From Latrodectus hesperus (Eukaryota > Arthropoda > Arachnida > Araneae > Theridiidae), in contig CM075858.1 in the NCBI GenBank assembly GCA_037975125.1, forward strand, positions 64,237,640-64,301,639: a DNA stretch of 64,000 nt, read 5' to 3'. The first letter of the stretch is position 1; the number at the start of each line of letters is the position of its first letter. Position numbers and translations under genes: made by a program. A model generated the notes under the pieces. That model made no database searches. It was not told the DNA's origin and worked only from the letters and a program-made list of their open reading frames with translations. Of this stretch, positions 31,790 through 45,240 are shown piece by piece.

Positions 31790-32320
31790 ATCCTCCATCC
31801 TGAAATGAAGTACATTTAACCTCAGTTCATCTGAAGTAAATATTTCTTAACCACACTTTGATTTTCTGAATAAATGGATCACTGATTTTACCAAAATCTC
31901 ATTTTAATTATTTAACAAATCCATTTTATAACAATAAAAATCCAACTTGAGTAAGATTTGACTGCAATTAGGAACTAATTTGAATACGTTTATTTAAAAC
32001 CAACATTTCTTAATCAAAAAATGAACTTTTTAATAAACTGACAACTGATTTTTGCAAGCTTTGGCTTATGCAATCTATCAAGCCTATTTTTAATTGATAA
32101 TATGACAAAAGAAATCAAATGTGAGTTAGATTTGACTGTAGTTTGAAGCTTATTTAAGTGCATTTTAACCACAAACCATCTAAGACTATCATTTCTTAAC
32201 CAGATATTGAGTGTCCTAACAAATTGAACCCTTATCCCATCAAAATCTTAAAAATACTATCTATCAAGTGCATTTTTAAGCAACCTAAAATGATGACAAC
32301 AAAATCCTAATAAGTATTGG
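31790..32320. repeat. Old tandem repeat, about 165-185 bp unit, about 3 copies
   Basis: ATTTCTTAA recurs at 31842, 32005 and 32191. AGATTTGACTG followed by a purine-rich run recurs at 31954 and 32128 (174 bp apart). Other shared landmarks are CTATCAAG followed by a T-rich run, and CATTTTAACCACA. The copies are strongly diverged. The unit is not obviously related to the 167 bp array at 14 kb. Confidence 0.6.
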
Positions 32321-33025
32321 ATTAAATATGTTTAATCTATCATTAATTCTAATCAGAAATTTTGATGGTTTTTCTTTCATAGTGAATCTTACACATGAAA
32401 GAATGTACTATCAGAATCTCTGCCTTAAAATAAATTTTGCGTGGGATTCACTATAAAAATCTACAAAGTAAAAACTACAAATCTGTGAACTCCTCAGAGG
32501 AACGCTTAAGCACTTATTACAAGGCTAAAGTAAAGTTTTCTCTGAAAAGCGCTTATGCATGGTAAGCAATTACATTTTAAGATTCTATAATGCTGCAAAT
32601 TTGCACAAAAGTATATTTTACTAGACCAGCATCAAAATGCCCCATGACATATACCTTAAAATTTAAATGCGGCTTACGTGATTCCTTAAGATCAGATAGA
32701 AATACTGTGTGACCGATGTTAATGCAGAATTATTGATACGTGAATTACAGCTTAAATTTTGATATAAGCCAAAAAGAAATCTTATAGCTTTCATTCTTTA
32801 TTTTTCAGAGAAAACACAAATGATATATTTTTAATTATACAATGGTCATATGATATAAAAACGTAAATGCAGAAAAATAATTATGTGTTTTGAGGACATT
32901 CTTCAAAATATTTTACAAAGTATAGTTGGTAAAATAAAACAACCATTTGCCTGCAATCTGAAGTCGAAAAAAAGACTAATTTTCGTCTCACTTTGAACGG
33001 ATAACTTTAATTTAAATAATTTTTT

Positions 33026-33165
33026 AATCTTTTGAATGCAATCATTTTGAATCTTTTGGTTTTTAAAATGTCAATAAATCTTTCGAATGGAATCACTTTG
33101 AATCAATACATTTTTAGTTAAATGATTTTTAAATATTTTGAATCGAATCTATTTTATAAGACAAT
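33026..33165. repeat. Minisatellite, about 50 bp unit, 3 copies
   Basis: AATCTTTTGAATGCAATCA (33026) recurs as AATCTTTCGAATGGAATCA (33077) and in decayed form as ATATTTTGAATCGAATC (about 33133). The spacing is about 51 to 56 bp. Confidence 0.65.
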
Positions 33166-34777
33166 TTTAACTTTCATTTTTTAAAGAACTTTTAATTCTT
33201 ATTCCTAAAACATTTGGCAAATTTAAAAGATAATACTGTAAAAAGTGATGGGATCTCTTTTTCACTTATTTTACTTTTATTTAAAAAGAATTACTTAAAA
33301 GGTATGGGTTAAAGTGACCTTTTAATTACGTCATATCTCCGTTTTTTCCCCTCTAAACAAAGAGAATAATTTAATTGTATGCAGTGGTTTATCATTTAAT
33401 TTCGTTTTTAACTACTTCGCTTTTTACCTACATTGTTGAAGTTAATAGTTAAATCACCATTGGAGAAGAAAGCAATTCACGCCTCAATCTTACTTCTATA
33501 ATTTAAGGCTATGTTCTAATTTTTGTTAAATTTTTCCTATTTTTTGACAATTTTACTAAGTAAAGAAATGTACACGTTTTAGCTTTAACTTATAATCATA
33601 TTTTGAATTACACAAAAAACTTTTATTCAGATTAGAACAATATTAAATGATTAATTATTTTCTCCTATTATATAAAAAATAATATAAGATAGAAGTATAA
33701 AAATAAATCCGTATTAAATAAAATGGGAGTTTTGAGTTAGAGAAATTATAATCTAATTTTGCTGTTGAGTTTTAATAATACTCAATTCAACAAATTTTAT
33801 AATGAAATTTATATAATATGAATAAAACCATAGCTTTTTTAAAGTTCTTAATCGTGAAGCAAAGAAGATACCATAATTATAAAATAAAAACACTCTAATA
33901 TTTCTGTTGAATGAGTCAAGTATACAATTTATTAATTTATTCTTTCTCATCAAAATTTAAAAAAAATGTTTCGAACGCTTAATTAACTTTGAACAACTGA
34001 AAAAATACTCAATTGATGAATCTTAAAATGAAGTAGAAATCTTAATTTACGTACAGTAAAAATTTTGGATGTGTAAGAAACAACGTGCATGCATTTTTTT
34101 TAAATAAAATTTTAATTCATGTTATGATGAAGACAATTACGAAGATCTTTGTTTACCTTTTTATAATTGGAAAAACACTGGCATAGTGCCGCCATCTATT
34201 GAGCAATGATAACTTTTTGCCATTATAAGCAAATTTTACATTACACGTGTTTCAAATGAAATCATTACAAATATAAATATAATGAAACAATGGTGAACAA
34301 ATGAGAGAGTATTATGGAAAGAAAATTATATGAATATTTATTTACCTGCTAAGCATATAATTTAAAATGATCTTAATTTTTATTGAAATAAATATATTCT
34401 TAAATTAAAGCAAAGATCATTACAACGCATACAAAAAATATTAAAAAAGTATAAAGTAGGTATGAAATTAATTTTATCTAGTTAATTTAACAGGTTTTAT
34501 TAAAGTTTTTCTTTTCAGTTGATGTAAGTTTCTCATAAAGTGTCCATTTTCACATGATGTTTAAAACTACATGTTTAAAAAATATTTTATTTAGAATTTG
34601 TTTAAAATGCCTTACTTATTGTAAATGGAATATGTACTCAGAAGATATTAATAAAAAAGAAATGTGATTAAGAAATTTAATAAATTGATGAATTATAATC
34701 GTTTTTAATATAATCAAATGTGAGTACAAATTTGACGGTAGGAAAATTTGATATTTTTTATTATCAATAGTTATGTC
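33166..34777. other. AT-rich non-coding DNA
   Basis: Nothing recognised except GCCGCCATCTATTGA at about 34191, a short GC-rich motif isolated in A/T sequence. Confidence 0.6.
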
Positions 34778-34785
34778 ACACATTT
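34778..34785. repeat. SINE target-site duplication, left copy
   Basis: ACACATTT matches 35094-35101 exactly. At 8 bp in AT-rich DNA a chance match is possible, but it falls just before the tRNA-like head and just after the AAC tail. Confidence 0.6.
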
Positions 34786-35093
34786 TCTTGCCGCCCAACT
34801 CGTCTAGTGGTCAGCGTGCCTGACTGCGGATAAGGAGGTCCTGGGTTCCAATCCCGGTTCGGCATGGATGTACTTTCTCTTTCTATCTATCTTGTCTTTG
34901 TCCTTTCCTTGTATGAATGAGGTGTGAATGGTTGCCTACCCTATAAACGGGTACCTATGGCATGTGTATAGAGCAATGTCGTACTTTCACTTTCTTGGTG
35001 CTTGATTAAAACGAAAGACGCTCCCAATTAACTTAAATTCGCATAGCCAAGGCATAGCAAGCTTGGTTTGTCCAAGTGTCATTAGTAACAACA
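34786..35093 (+). repeat. tRNA-derived SINE, full-length-looking, with target duplication
   Basis: The head resembles a tRNA. TCTAGTGGTCAGCG is a box A region, CCTGACTGCGGATAAGG resembles a tRNA-Arg anticodon arm, and GGGTTCCAATCCC is a box B, with GCCG and CGGC pairing at the ends. The body ATGGATGTACTTTCTCT, CCCTATAAACGGG and GTACCTATGGCATG is shared with the copies at 16.8 and 42.6 kb. The 3' end is AGTAACAACAACAC. The 8 bp ACACATTT at 34778-34785 recurs at 35094-35101, consistent with target-primed insertion. It is not a functional tRNA: the acceptor stem is only partly paired and the sequence runs on as a SINE body. Confidence 0.85.
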
Positions 35094-35636
35094 ACACATT
35101 TGTTTTATTAATCAATATTTAGAAAGTATTTATTAAGAAATTAAAAACAATTTATTTTAACAAATTTTAATTTACATAGATACAATTTCTTAAAATTGCG
35201 AAATATTGTAAAATGATCAATTCATGTTATTGAAATCATTCAATTTATCTTTGCATTTAGTTAAAGACAATTAAACATCTTCAAATTTTACTTCGGAATG
35301 ACGAAAGCTAAACATAAGTGTTTTAAGAAAAAAATATACATCTAAATATTTATACGAAAAAAAAAAAAACATTTATTGTGAGAAATTATTATGAAACTAT
35401 AAGAAATAAAAAATCGTAATAACATCGAATTTATTGTTAATTCAGAAAAAATTACAACATCTCATCAATTGACTATCACATATGAAGATTAAAATGACAT
35501 TTCAATTAAAATGAGATTACAAGTATTATTTTTAATTATATATAAAGAAAAAAAATTTTTTAACTAAACAAACATTCAAAGGGAAAAAATATACTTAAAA
35601 TTTAAAATTTCGTTTAAGCATCAAAATTGCTTTCAG

Positions 35637-35815
35637 CTGGTAGGTACTAATACCAGACGAAATAATCTTCATTCTCTCTTTGGTGCAAATGTTGGTATAG
35701 AACATATCATTTTCCTTACGCCGAACAAATTCCAAACAAGCTTAGCTTAAAGCAAGACCATCGTTTGGTCTTGGAGGACATTAAAGTAAAGCTTCGGTGG
35801 CAGAAGCCACTTTCG
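35637..35815. other. Cluster of three perfect hairpins
   Basis: CTGGTA (35637-35642) pairs with TACCAG (35651-35656) across an 8-base loop. CAAGACCA (35753-35760) pairs with TGGTCTTG (35766-35773) across a 5-base loop. GTGGC (35797-35801) pairs with GCCAC (35806-35810) across AGAA. The third overlaps an alternative stem, GCTTC with GAAGC (35791-35795 and 35803-35807). The segment is more complex than its AT-rich surroundings. It may be a structured RNA, a transposon end or chance. Confidence 0.45.
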
Positions 35816-35879
35816 CTATGCATCCCTAGTTTCCTTACACTTATATAAGATTTAGTTGAAAGCTTTTGGAGGATTTTCT

Positions 35880-36430
35880 AATTGCCAATAGCCGAAGCAG
35901 GTGTTGCAGATCCATTTTGACCCAATGAAGTCCATCGCCACCGCCTGGTGAGGTAGGCAGAGGACCAGGGCGGTCTGTATCCTAAAAGAGGATTTAAGGC
36001 AGCCGTCAGGGGTGGAGGGAGACTAATCAGATATTCTCGATCCTCCCCCCACACCCAAGTCCTTACATTTGGGCAAAGTGCGACAATACCTAATCACCAG
36101 GGGAGTCTGGAATCTTTTTCCCATGAGAGAGCAGCCAATCAAATTGCTTCCAAGAACAGAGAGGCTTTTACGGACTGAAGGTTCTCACTCTTGTCTCTAT
36201 TAGTTCGTCCGTCTGTCCTGAGTCCAATCTTCTGCTAATACCTCGTGTCACATTCGCTTCTGTGGACACTTTTACTGAGGGGGAGGGTGGAGGATCAAGA
36301 GGACTATCAGGATTTGGATTGCCTCATCCTCCATTCTCTCGTTCGTTCTTCCTCGTGATGCGATCAACGCTGTCATGTTGGTTTGATATTTCACTCTGAT
36401 TAATAAATATTTATTTACGCCATGGAGCTC
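35880..36430. other. GC-richer single-copy island
   Basis: Among the most GC-rich blocks of the window, with C runs near 36045 and a G-rich run near 36280. No frame of useful length and no repeat boundaries seen. It lies about 70 bp after the hairpin cluster and may form one unit with it. Confidence 0.35.
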
Positions 36431-37301
36431 TCGGCATCTTTTCTGCTGAGTATCTAATTATAATGGATTTTTCCAAAAGACTGTGAAAATAAATGATTTA
36501 TATTTGCATCGAAGCAATTAAAATATTATTAAATGAAATTTTAGAAAAAGATTTTAAATACTGTTTATCTATTTCTACTTATATTTAACTCTGTGAAAAT
36601 TTAACTTACTTAATTAAGTATACTTAAATAAATAAGCAGAGGATTAACACACATTCTAATCACAATGAAATAAGTTGTTATTGAGTTCAAGGTAAGAATT
36701 TGAGTTCTGTGTAAAAATTTTTCTTGTGCTTTACATCAGTTTTTGTTAAAGATTATGTTATATATTGCATCAAGATTATAAATCTTTTCCACTCATATTT
36801 AGCTTTTTACCATTTTTCCAAATATCATCTTTTGACAAATAAAATGAATGATTTTCATTGCAGTTAGCAATTTATTACTTTATTTTTACATTGCAATTTA
36901 ATAAAATTATAATAAATAATATCATAACATATTTTACTTTAGTATGATAACAGATATAAAAAGTTTATTTTCATTATGAAATAACATGTATTAAAAAAAA
37001 CAGAATCTAAAAGCAATATTTTTTGAATTGACAAAATATAATTAGATAAACTAATAAATAAAAATTCAGAAAGGTGCTAAAATATTAAAAATTAATTTCC
37101 TTTCTGTAAAACATCTGAATTTTAAAACTAAGATTATCTTAACAGTTAGAATAAACAATGTCAAATTTCCAAACTAAAAATTTCTTCGACAATGTACTGC
37201 AAATGAATATAACTTTAACATAGCTCTGCAAATAAAATTACATCTAAGCAAATTCATTAAAAAGTATGTACAATAAAATTTTTTAAAGAATTACTTAAAG
37301 C
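36431..37301. other. AT-rich non-coding DNA
   Basis: Nothing recognised. Confidence 0.6.
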
Positions 37302-37311
37302 ATGAACATTT

Positions 37312-37592
37312 AAAAAAGCCCGGTGGCTTAGTGGAAGCGTTTCATGCTCCCATGACACAGGTCCGAGGTTCGATCCTCGGGCTGGGCAAGGTTGTCTCAG
37401 CCTTTCATCCCTTCAGTGGGTCGATTAATTGAGTACCAAGCATGCTTGGGAACTAAACACTAGGGGTTTCGCGTTAGGCTGACCAACTAATCGGGACATA
37501 TGCTTCGCACCCCAGGGCCCTCGGTCAGGAAAACAGTTATGGGCACTGTAGGCCTTGGCCCACATGAGCTGTCGTGCCATGGAGTTTAGTTT
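37312..37592 (+). repeat. tRNA-derived SINE, second family, with 10 bp target duplication
   Basis: Begins with six A and GCCCGGTGGCTTAGTGG (box A region), and carries GAGGTTCGATCCTCGG (box B). The first seven bases of the head pair with GCTGGGC, allowing two wobbles. The anticodon arm has only a 4-base loop, so this is not a tRNA gene. The body of about 210 bp is unrelated to the other SINE family. It includes TAATCGGGACATATG and CATGAGCTGTCGTGCC, and ends GGAGTTTAGTTT. The exact 10 bp ATGAACATTT flanks it at 37302-37311 and 37593-37602, showing retroposition. Confidence 0.9.
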
Positions 37593-37602
37593 ATGAACAT
37601 TT

Positions 37603-39885
37603 GATTCAACAAGTTGAAAAGTAAAACCTGTTAAATATGAAAGATAACGGTGGGAAACTAAACTTTATAATTTTTAATGTGGCATATTGAAATACAGTAT
37701 TGATTAGCTATAAAAATTCAAAAAAGGAGGAAGAATAGCAAACATTATAAACTAAAAATGCAAATCTAAAATTTTAATAACGAAAAATGAAATAAACTTT
37801 TTTTAAAGTGACATTTTAAAGGATACTACTAGATAAATAATGCTGACACAATATTCAATTAAAATATATTTCTAAACCACAAACTGATTATATGTAATGA
37901 ATTGAAAATCAAACTATAAATAACACCTGAAGGATTATAAATACGAAATAAGTAGTTGATTCTTTGTATCGGTTTTTTTCTTTAGTACAATACTTTCTAA
38001 TTTTAGATATGTATCAATATGCGCGTATAAAATTAAATTTCTCATTTACACAAATTTTGAGAAAAGTATGCATTTTAGCATTTTCAGATTGTATTTTTAG
38101 TGAAACACAGGCTTTTTTACAGTGAAAAAAAACCCCATTAATATATTTTCTTAAACCTCTGAAAAATTTTTTTTTGTTTTTATTTATTACTTTTTTTTGT
38201 ATTTCATCATTTGGCAAATACTTTTTTGTGAACATATTTACTAAGAAATCTCTTATATAAAATTAACAAATAAGTTGTTTTTTCGCTTTCATTTCCTATC
38301 AAATCATTTTCCTTATAGCAATGAATTTCGTAAAATGTAATTTGCAGAATTTTATGTACAAATTTACTTCTTTGAAATACAGCACTCTTTAATATGAGAA
38401 ATTTTTCTGCTTCATCAATTACTTTCGTTATAAGTTCGCAAGATACTGTCAGTTTTTTCTCAGTATAAGACCTTAATCTCAGGTTGCATTGATTTAACTA
38501 AGAGTATATGTATCACACATTTATTTTTTAATTGCAGAATGAAGAAGGGCCACGAAACGATAAAATATATCAAAAAATCGCGGAACAGTTTGTTCTATTT
38601 TGAACTGATATTATATTTATTGAATTGATTTATTGCGGTAAATATCATTCCCTTATAGAACAACTAGTAAAACGTTTTACAATTTAAGCCTTAATAAGTA
38701 CCACAGTTTTTATAGTTTATTATCTTAATACTCACATAATTTTACAAAAAATTTAGTGTTCTTTGACATTTTAGCTTATTTCTTATTCTTGTAAGCAAAT
38801 TATCTATTTAAACTTAAACAATGAAAGTGTATGAGGATGTGCTTATGGAAAAATAAATAAATAAAAAAAAGAACTTGTTATATTAATAAAACAGTTTAAT
38901 AAAAAATGCTTACTATGAGTCATTGCTAGAGTATTACCAGTTAAATTGAACTAATTATTTAATAAAAGATGTAAAACAAAGCTAATTCTTTTTAACAAAC
39001 AGAATGTTTCAGTTATTATGAGTTATTCAGTTTTTATCAGTTATTATACGCAGATATAAATACTTTATTCAATATTTTATTCAAATTTATCGACAGTAAT
39101 TCGTAAATATCAAAATCAGTTTCTTTAAATGAATTCCAATATTTCCAAATGAGTTAGCTTTTTCTCATTATACTTAATTTAAAACAAATTAACCCTACTC
39201 AAAGTAAAGTTTAAACCATTTACAGACATTACAAAACTATAAATTATTCAGACAATTTCTGAATTAAATTTATAGACTGAGAAATATATATCAGTGCATA
39301 CTTTCTCCTAAAGGAGATTCAGTATTTTTAATATGTTAGTTTATTCATCATGCTTAAACTAAGGCAATTAAAATATATTTTATTAACCTATGAAACATTT
39401 CTAGAAATTATGGAGGATTTTGATGAAAAACATGATTATCCATGTTGTAACTTCTCTTAAGAATTTTTAATGTTAGAGACTATTAATTATCAGGCCATAT
39501 TAGCTTATTTATTATGCTGTATTTAAGACAATACTAATCTTACAAATAAGCTTAGTGAAGTTGAAGTCATAGCAACAATGTCATACAAAGTTTACCAGCA
39601 TGAAATGCAGTTTTTGAGATTAGCTATTTTTTAGATTGCATTATCACTTTTGTTGGAAATTGTGCTTAGAAAAAAAACTATTTGTATGGAAGCTCAGAAC
39701 AATATTCTTTTGAACAATGAATTAATCGATAAGCTTTACTGCCTCATCTATTTTTTTTTAACTCCAGGGAAAAAAGTCTGAAATAATTATTTTCAGTCTT
39801 GTGTAAGCAGCGAAATAATGAAGGAAAAAAGCAAATTGTTTTTCTTAAGCTCTTTGTAGAACAATAACAAGATGGGTATTAATCA
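37603..39885. other. AT-rich non-coding DNA
   Basis: Nothing recognised in about 2.3 kb. Confidence 0.6.
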
Positions 39886-40830
39886 TTGGACTTAAAAAGT
39901 TTAAAAAAAGAATACATACCGAGGGGATGGGAGTTTTTTTCTTTTTTGAGACTGATTTTTTTCCCTCTAGAAAAATCAGCCAATCATATTCATTTATTTT
40001 ATCGCGTCAAGGCTATTGATTCGAACGAGCATTGTCACACTTCTAAGTCCTGTAGTTTTGCTCATTAAGGGAACCGACCGGAATTATATAATACCAAAAA
40101 GAAGGCAAAAGATTAAAAAAACACAAAAAAGAAACTGATAGAACAGACTTGGAGATGAGACAAGGAAGGGTGAAGAGGAAGAGGGGAGAAAAAAAGAGAC
40201 TGATTTAAAAAATGCTCGAGGCTGAGGGGGAGAAAATCAAATGGCAACAGTACTGCCAGCAGACGATAGCTAAAATATGAAAAAAAAAAAAAACGCTAAT
40301 AGAAGGGTAACATTTTTTCCCTATTTTTATCATTCTTCTTTTATCCTATTCCGTTAATAGGCAAAAGGAGTAATAACTGCGGAGACCAGATAAGGTCCTT
40401 TTGTTTAAACACCGTAGACCCACCCTACTTTAGATAAAAAAATACACACAAAACTTTTTTAATCGTCGCAATTCGGCATTTTTAATCTCTTTTCACCCAT
40501 AACACACTAAGAAAAAATATTTAGCTTTTTTTTTCTGGTATTCACATACTCGCGTTTTTTTTTCGATTTTAATTTTTGCTACGTTTTTCTCATCGCTCTC
40601 TCCTCTTAGGAAAGATTCTACCAGTTTTTTTGTAATCTGTTTTTTAGAGCATTTATGCAGATAATGGAAAGCCATTTGTAAGAGCGGGTTTATCAGCGTG
40701 TAAAGACACTCATTAATAAGTCCCTAATGCTCTGTAGATGTTAGCATAAAGAAGTTCGACACGAGCCTGTGCGCTTTTCCCCTATAAACCCACTTTATAT
40801 TCAGATGTAAAAAAAATTGCTTCGAAAATA
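39886..40830. other. Mixed island with purine-rich and pyrimidine-rich blocks
   Basis: The first part (to about 40070) contains AATCAGCCAATCATA and GAGCATTGTCACAC. The middle is A/G-rich, and the end (about 40540-40800) is T/C-rich. Sixty-codon frames have no recognisable content. It could be a cluster of regulatory elements; there is no direct evidence. Confidence 0.3.
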
Positions 40831-43000
<2,170 letters not shown>

Positions 43001-43289
43001 TTATTTATTTATTTGACATGTCTTACAAATTAATTTTTAATCATGAAATATAATTCTTTTATTTTTACCAAATCATTTGAAGAATCATGAGTGTTCTTTT
43101 CTTATTGGTGCAAACAACCAAATGTCAAATACAAGGATTACAAGAAAAGATGGATTAATCAGAGAATACCAAAGTATTTTATATCTAAATTACGTATAAT
43201 AGGGAATTTTAGGGAAAAATTAAGCTTATTAGATTAATCTATAATGACATTGAAGGTAATTACAATTCCCTAGACGGAATACATCTAGA

Positions 43290-44290
43290 AATAAATCTCC
43301 AGCGAGAGATGTTTCCTTTTTGCTGGATTAATTTAACAGAACCCACATTTTTTTTCAAGATATTTTCATCGGTTTCAGCATAGTCTGAGATAAAATAATC
43401 CTCTTTTCTAAATATGCTTATAAATTCCGTTAAAATTTCGGGAAAAGCTTTTCAGATTATTTTCATCTTTTTCATCCATAACTCTCTTATTCTAGAAAGC
43501 AGAACACATATCTGTTAATAAATGAGAGCTAATTGAATGGCAGCGATATTGCTTTATTTTATTTGAAACAAAATTTCTCTTCCAATTCGTCATATTTATT
43601 ATTCATTCAAGTTCTATCAGTGTACTTCCCCTACTTTTCCCATTCTTACCCGCTTCACATCATATCCTTTACGATGTTGCCATTTGATGCTTATTAATTA
43701 CTGTTGGAAAAATACAACGAGAGCTTTATTTCCAAAAGGCATCTCTTCTTGCTGCAGAAAGCCGATTATACGAGTGAGCCAGAGCGACAAAAAGCATTTT
43801 GGATTGTTACCTGAATCTCAGTCAAAAATTAATGATTTTTACATAAGCATTTTTATGATAACATGGCAGAGAATTAACTTAATTTTTAATTAGGCATTCT
43901 CTGCTGTTTGGCAGAAAATAGACGCTCGTTATTTTGGGCATTATCAAGCTTTCTGTCATTTACAGCGTAAGAAAAGAGTTAAATTTAATATGTTTTTGCT
44001 GTTTTAACTCCGATTCCTTTCTGGTGCATTATGGAATAAACAAGATATTCCATTAATGGCTGGTCTTGAGTACCTAAACAAAAATTACTCGCCTGACTAC
44101 TTATGCATTTTAAATGATATGTAGGGAGTGTATGAAAAGATAATGGGCTTATACAGATTGTTTGGTAAATTATTTGATATTTTCCTGATATGTGCATTTC
44201 AAAAAATGTTTTCCTTTCACTGATTTTTAACGAACATTTCGCCAGTAACAATAACAAGAAAACGATTCTTGCTTATTGAAATGGAGATAA
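43290..44290. promoter_or_regulatory. Candidate regulatory island, about 1 kb
   Basis: A long stretch of complex sequence without repeat hallmarks. It includes TTATTAATTACTG (homeodomain-like TAATTA), TTTTTATGATAACATGG (a TTTATGA core as used by posterior Hox proteins), and GCTTTCTGTCATTTACAGCG (containing CTGTCA, the complement of the Meis/Hth core TGACAG). The short frames in it show no domain. The reading as a conserved enhancer is inference only. Confidence 0.3.
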
Positions 44291-44873
44291 TCTTGCATAA
44301 AAGAAGATTTCCAGAATTATTAAATTTGAAATCTGCTGTAAATATGTTAGATGTTGTAAAAATTACATAACATGTGCATTTTATAGTTATGAGGTTTTAA
44401 AAATATTTTTAGAGCTAGATTTTTATAAAAAATATTATTTTTTTAATGAATTCATAATTATCCTACATGTAATATTTTTGCAGATATGCGCCATTAATCA
44501 ACTAACTGCGTTTTACGCTAGCAGTATTATTAAACGTGAATGCAACTTCTTATTGCAGGTATATGATAATGCAATTTTAATAAATGAACAAGTACAATAA
44601 AATAAAAAAGAAAAGAAACATACATTGATTCCATGCAACAGATTGGTTTTAGTACCTAGCAGCTTATATATGAAAAAAATTTTAATGTCAGTGAATATAA
44701 TTGATAAAATATTTTACCAATCAATTATGTTGTTTTAATAATTAATGTTTTTAAGCAACATAATATATTTAATAATCATGTATGATAATTAAACATAATA
44801 ATTAAATAGTATTAATATGATAAAATTATAATAGTTAAATATGATAATTATAATAGTTAACAGCCAATATTAT

Positions 44874-45001
44874 TTGAAATATCTTCCAAAATAAAATATT
44901 TTATTTGTAAATATATTTTAAAATAAAAAATATTAAAATTTTAAAATAGTTTTTATTTTAAATATTTTAAAATAAAAAATTTAATTTGGAAGATATTTCA
45001 A
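44874..45001. repeat. Foldback (palindromic) MITE-like element, 128 bp
   Basis: The terminal 17 bp TTGAAATATCTTCCAAA is perfectly inverted at 44985-45001, and the AT-rich interior continues as an imperfect palindrome. TTAT flanks both ends, a possible target duplication. Strand pairing would give a long hairpin. Confidence 0.75.
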
Positions 45002-45029
45002 TTATTGATTTTATGTTTCAGTATTATTT

Positions 45030-45240
45030 AATAGTAGTACAGAGCACTTTGGAGTAGAAAATCCTAGATTCAATCCTAACTACTTTTGAACAGTGAGAAA
45101 AACAAGATAATTAGAAGAGAGAATATAGGAAAATTCATTTCGGCTAGCTACAGGTGCATCTGTTATGATAGGGATTTAAAATTTCCAGGTTTCCTCCTTC
45201 GTGACACGTGAAAGTAGTTATCTATCTATCAAGACTTTTT
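45030..45240 (+). repeat. SINE relic
   Basis: GATTCAATCCTAAC at about 45070 looks like a decayed box B. About 120 bp further on comes CCAGGTTTCCTCCTTCGTGACAC, which I associate with arthropod SINE bodies. A similar but inverted piece, AAGGAGGAAACCCTG, lies at about 15127. Boundaries unknown. Confidence 0.3.

Noticed and set aside
34791..34866. Functional tRNA-Arg gene
   Set aside because: The acceptor stem is only partly paired and the sequence continues into a shared SINE body with a target duplication.
37318..37388. Functional tRNA gene
   Set aside because: The acceptor and T arms pair, but the anticodon arm is malformed and target duplications enclose a 280 bp SINE.
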